Below are positions 7,021-9,351 of a DNA stretch of 9,351 nt, piece after piece (positions within the stretch are counted from its first letter, which is position 1; each line of letters starts with the position of its first letter). Source of the stretch: 2-02-FULL-46-13 sp036517235. Its GTDB lineage: Bacteria > Patescibacteriota > Minisyncoccia > Phycocordibacterales > DSPV01. The translations under genes and the position numbers were made by a program. A model generated the notes under the pieces. That model searched no databases. It worked only from the letters and a program-made list of their open reading frames with translations, and was not told the origin of the DNA. The stretch is taken from NCBI GenBank assembly GCA_036517235.1, contig DATDXL010000087.1:1-9351 (forward strand), read 5' to 3'.

Positions 7021-7050
7021 ATTGTAAATAATCAGCTAATGCTGAAGCAA
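7021..7050 (-). promoter_or_regulatory. Leaderless promoter of the LAGLIDADG gene and probably of tRNA-Leu
   Basis: On the minus strand TTGCTT (7050-7045), an 18-nt spacer and TACAAT (7026-7021), with the ATG beginning 6 nt later at 7014. Transcription should start on or next to the A of the ATG. No other promoter for tRNA-Leu is evident between the gene and the tRNA, so both probably share this one. Confidence 0.55.
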
Positions 7051-7099
7051 GTAGCATATGCCGTTTAGTTTCTACGTAGCTCTAAATACCCCTTAAGTT

Positions 7100-7130
7100 A
7101 GGCCTCAAAGAGGCTTTACTTTTGTATTTT
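7100..7130 (+). terminator. Weak terminator-like hairpin in the divergent intergenic region
   Basis: AGGCCTC (7100-7106), loop AAA, GAGGCTT (7110-7116), then a T-rich stretch (ACTTTTGTATTTT). No plus-strand gene ends just before it, and its 3' arm overlaps the -35 of the next promoter. It may be a remnant or a chance hairpin. Confidence 0.25.
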
Positions 7131-7143
7131 GATATGCTATAAT
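7115..7143 (+). promoter_or_regulatory. Promoter of the 428-aa gene
   Basis: TTTACT (7115-7120), a 17-nt spacer and a perfect TATAAT (7138-7143) with TG one base upstream (TGCTATAAT), an extended -10. Transcription is expected near 7150, giving a leader of about 54 nt that holds the hairpin GCTTGC-GTGT-GCAAGC (about 7160-7175). Confidence 0.75.
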
Positions 7144-7203
7144 TTAAGGAGATAGGACGAGCTTGCGTGTGCAAGCCGCGTTCTCCACAACCACAACGAT
7201 GGG

Positions 7204-8490
7204 GTGATTACCCCACAGCGGAGGAGACTTCCTCCAAGAAAGGCAAAGTTGAAAACACCAATCAAGATCAGTGACCTCAAAGGTCCCAATGGCGGTATCA
7301 TGTTTGGGACAACCGAAGTGATGCCGGGACAGTATCCCGTCAAACGGTTGGGTTACCACAAGGGCGTACACTTCGATGAAGTTGTGACGGACCTTGCACT
7401 GAGACGCAATACCGGCAAGTTCTACCCAGGGATCAAGACGGCTGAAGCCGTGTTCATTGACCGGGAGACGCTTGGGAAAGTTGATGCCTTCGCGAACCTC
7501 AAGGCGGGACTGCTTGTCATCGGCGCAGGGGATAGCCCCTACAACGAGCACGAGACGCCCTCTCGAGGCGAAGTGGCTGGTCACTGTGCAGCGACACTCG
7601 CCGCAGGTTTGCACGGGTTTCTCGAGGACAAGAACTGGAAGCGCCTCCTCGAAGAGACCCGCAGAATGGATCGCACCCCACAGGAGTTCGAAGGCAATGT
7701 GCCGGGACACGTCGCCAACATCATGAAGGTCATGGTGGAAATGGGAGCGGAAGACCATGAGGTCTTCAATTGGGCGACGAAGGCAGCTGAGGCCATGCAG
7801 ATCAAAGCTGAGAACTTCTTCGACGGTGCCATGCAAGAATTCGAAAAAGTTGCGCAGACGCAACACTTGCACCTGTACACCAATCAGCCGGTCCGGCTGG
7901 CAATCATACGGGCGGATGAGCAGGTGTTCACCAGCGTCGCATTCCGTAAGAAGTTTGATGCCGCTCTCGCCCTCAAAAGCGACGGCACCATTTTCTTCGG
8001 AACTCGCAAGGGCGGCCCGATCCCTCTCGCGACCGTGGGAGAGATGTTCCGGCGGCTCGCGGTGTGGAATCTTCGCGCTTGCAAGCAGGCGGTGCCTCGT
8101 GCGTACGAAGAGCCTGGGGCTAAACTGCCTGATGATGTGGGACCGCTACACCTTTGGCGGGAGGCCATTGGTATCCTGAATAAGGATGTCGCGCTCAAGC
8201 TCACTCAGAGGCAGGTGATCTCCATCGTGCAGGACTCCTTGCTGTGGGATCCGCGCCCGGCCAAGCGCCACAATGAGCGAAAGGACCGACCTCAGCGTGA
8301 AGAACGCAAGGTGATCGAGAAGGTGAAATCGGCTGCGGCAGGTTTCAGCAACACACCCGCGATCGTGGAGTCAGAGCCGGAAGTAGCAGCCGCAGACGCT
8401 GCCCCAGTCCAGACTGATGCTCCTGCGACTGTGGCTGAACCGGCACAGTTGGAAAGCGCACCGGCACCCGAAACGGTACCTGTAGCGTAA
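7204..8490 (+). CDS. Uncharacterised protein with MYG1/DHH-like motifs and an Ala/Pro/Glu tail
   Basis: A 428-residue cytosolic protein. H52-K-G-V-H56-F-D58-E59 resembles the HxGxFHxDE metal-binding motif of the MYG1 family (metal-dependent exonuclease-like proteins related to DHH hydrolases). VIGAGD110-SPYNEH116 could be the later Asp/His motif, and RGEVAGHCAATLAAG fits the following helix of that family. The second half (FFDGAMQEFEKVAQ ... IFFGTRKGGPIP) also recalls MYG1. The similarity is by eye and weak, with poor agreement elsewhere. Residues about 350-375 are highly charged and 385-428 are a low-complexity A/P/E/V tail. The start is taken as GTG 7204; ATG at 7199 reads only two codons, and the first in-frame ATG is codon 33. 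No Shine-Dalgarno is visible. Single-gene unit with its own promoter and terminator. Confidence 0.7.
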   Translation: MITPQRRRLPPRKAKLKTPIKISDLKGPNGGIMFGTTEVMPGQYPVKRLGYHKGVHFDEVVTDLALRRNTGKFYPGIKTAEAVFIDRETLGKVDAFANLKAGLLVIGAGDSPYNEHETPSRGEVAGHCAATLAAGLHGFLEDKNWKRLLEETRRMDRTPQEFEGNVPGHVANIMKVMVEMGAEDHEVFNWATKAAEAMQIKAENFFDGAMQEFEKVAQTQHLHLYTNQPVRLAIIRADEQVFTSVAFRKKFDAALALKSDGTIFFGTRKGGPIPLATVGEMFRRLAVWNLRACKQAVPRAYEEPGAKLPDDVGPLHLWREAIGILNKDVALKLTQRQVISIVQDSLLWDPRPAKRHNERKDRPQREERKVIEKVKSAAAGFSNTPAIVESEPEVAAADAAPVQTDAPATVAEPAQLESAPAPETVPVA

Positions 8491-8514
8491 CCCGGTAAAA
8501 CGGGGAGAACCACG

Positions 8515-8547
8515 AAGAGCCTAGATTTGCACCCTAGGCTCTTTTTT
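8515..8547 (+). terminator. Rho-independent terminator after the 428-aa gene
   Basis: AGAGCCTAG (8516-8524) pairs with CTAGGCTCT (8534-8542), followed by TTTTT. It starts 26 nt after the stop codon. Confidence 0.9.
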
Positions 8548-8618
8548 ATGCCTATATTTTCGAGCCTTATTAGGCAAAAGGATAACTTTAAGGGATTTCT
8601 CAAGAGAAGAGTGCGCTA

Positions 8619-8648
8619 TTGACAGATAGCGTACTTCTATGCTATAAT
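8619..8648 (+). promoter_or_regulatory. Promoter of the last gene
   Basis: Perfect TTGACA (8619-8624), an 18-nt spacer and perfect TATAAT (8643-8648) in an extended context (TGCTATAAT). The expected leader is about 95 nt, the longest in the window. Confidence 0.85.
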
Positions 8649-8680
8649 GGACATTGAAAGGTATTGAGCTGTGTGATGCC

Positions 8681-8724
8681 CGCCTATCCACGGGGATGCG
8701 TGGACAATTGTCGCAGTAGGCGAC
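8681..8724 (+). promoter_or_regulatory. Structured mRNA leader with two exclusive hairpins
   Basis: CGCCTA (8681-8686) pairs with TAGGCG (8717-8722) around an inner stem TCCACG (8687-8692) with CGTGGA (8699-8704). Alternatively GTCGC (8710-8714) pairs with GCGAC (8720-8724), which uses the same 3' bases. Both cannot form together. I recognise no known riboswitch class. Confidence 0.4.
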
Positions 8725-8751
8725 GTTGAAACTTGAGGTTTAGCATTGCCA

Positions 8752-9324
8752 ATGTTCCCTGAAATGAAAAATAAAATCAGACTGTTGAATGGTGACGTCG
8801 TTGCCGTGAGTTTTGGAACTGTCACCAACGTGCCGCCGCGGGGGAAGTACAAGAAACCCTACGCGGAGGTGATCACCACAGGCTCCGAGGAAGTCGTTCG
8901 TCTCTCGATGAACCTCCCCGGGAGGTTCATCCAGTCAGGCGCCGAACATCCCGAGTTGGTGGACAGGTTTCTTACGCGGTTCCCGAAGAACGACGACGAT
9001 GTGTTCTTCATCGCCGAGGACGGCTGGGTCGTCTGCTGGGGTAGCAAGCGCTTCTACGACGAAGCGGCTGCCCAAGTCGCCAAAGCCATGAGCGGTAATG
9101 GCGACGGCGCTTCGGTGGAGTGGTCTCCTGGCACGGCCCCGGCGGAACCAGTTGATCTCAAACCGATAACCTCGGAGGAGGCCGACGATCTTCTCGCCAA
9201 GATGACTCCCGGCGCTGGCAAGTCCAACCACAATCGCACCGCAAATCCCAACGCCGGCCGTCGCGCTCTTCGTCCCGGTGACCTCAAGCCGGGCCAGGTG
9301 CTGATTACCGCTGGCAAACGGTGA
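8752..9324 (+). CDS. Protein of unknown function (about 191 aa)
   Basis: A soluble protein I do not recognise. The N-terminal part (MKNKIRLLNGDVVAVSFGTVTNV, then YAEVITTGSEEVVRLSMNLPGRFIQ) looks like a small beta-rich domain. It continues with a charged DDDVFFIAEDGWVVCWGSKRFYDEAAAQVAKAM segment and ends in a polar, Gly/Pro/Asn-rich tail with a closing LKPGQVLITAGKR. There is no signal peptide or membrane segment. The start is uncertain. ATG 8752 is chosen here; an in-frame TTG at 8746 (two residues longer) has GAGG (8735-8738) at ideal 7-nt spacing, and ATG 8764 is also possible. It has its own promoter and structured leader. The 27 nt left after the stop hold nothing recognisable. Confidence 0.65.
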   Translation: MFPEMKNKIRLLNGDVVAVSFGTVTNVPPRGKYKKPYAEVITTGSEEVVRLSMNLPGRFIQSGAEHPELVDRFLTRFPKNDDDVFFIAEDGWVVCWGSKRFYDEAAAQVAKAMSGNGDGASVEWSPGTAPAEPVDLKPITSEEADDLLAKMTPGAGKSNHNRTANPNAGRRALRPGDLKPGQVLITAGKR

Positions 9325-9351
9325 TCGAGAGCAGTTTCAAGCGGCTCGGAA

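Overview
The window looks like a piece of a small-genome bacterium of the candidate phyla radiation, most likely Parcubacteria-like. The evidence is a divergent 16S rRNA (for example CCC-TTAAG-TGGGG in place of the usual GGG-TTAAG-TCCC), a large insertion inside that 16S, no 23S immediately downstream, tRNAs without an encoded CCA, promoters placed almost on the start codon, and mostly unfamiliar short proteins. The lineage is inferred from motif recall, not from a database search.

Layout. 1-1161: the 3' two-thirds of a 16S rRNA, with a 443-nt ORF-less insertion (588-1030) between the equivalents of E. coli A1398 and C1399, at the decoding centre. The 16S 3' tail does not show the CCUCC anti-Shine-Dalgarno core. 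1162-1384: a structured, non-coding trailer closed by a terminator. 1472-1741: a small membrane protein with its own promoter and terminator. 1855-2547: an HTH/LAGLIDADG-like endonuclease whose stop codon lies inside a tRNA. 2538-2826: an interrupted tRNA whose insert carries a complete tRNA-Ile(GAU) on a long stem. 2881-3635: a pilin-like membrane protein and a small cytosolic protein, closed by a strong terminator. 3697-3852: an inverted-repeat element whose last bases supply the start codon of ppsA. 3851-6274: ppsA, phosphoenolpyruvate synthase, the only confidently named metabolic gene. 6279-6362 (minus): tRNA-Leu(CAG). 6316-7014 (minus): a two-motif LAGLIDADG endonuclease overlapping that tRNA by 47 nt. 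7204-8490: a 428-aa protein with MYG1-like motifs. 8752-9324: a 191-aa protein of unknown function.

The unifying theme is invasion of RNA genes. There is one insertion in the 16S decoding site, one interrupted tRNA with another tRNA nested in it, and two unrelated-looking homing-endonuclease-like genes that each sit directly 5' of a tRNA and borrow tRNA sequence for their C-terminus and stop codon. In both pairs, RNase P cleavage at the tRNA 5' end would remove the endonuclease stop codon. The other theme is translation initiation: several genes have a -10 box only 6-15 nt before the start codon and no clear Shine-Dalgarno sequence, which fits the degenerate anti-Shine-Dalgarno, although two genes do keep a weak purine motif.
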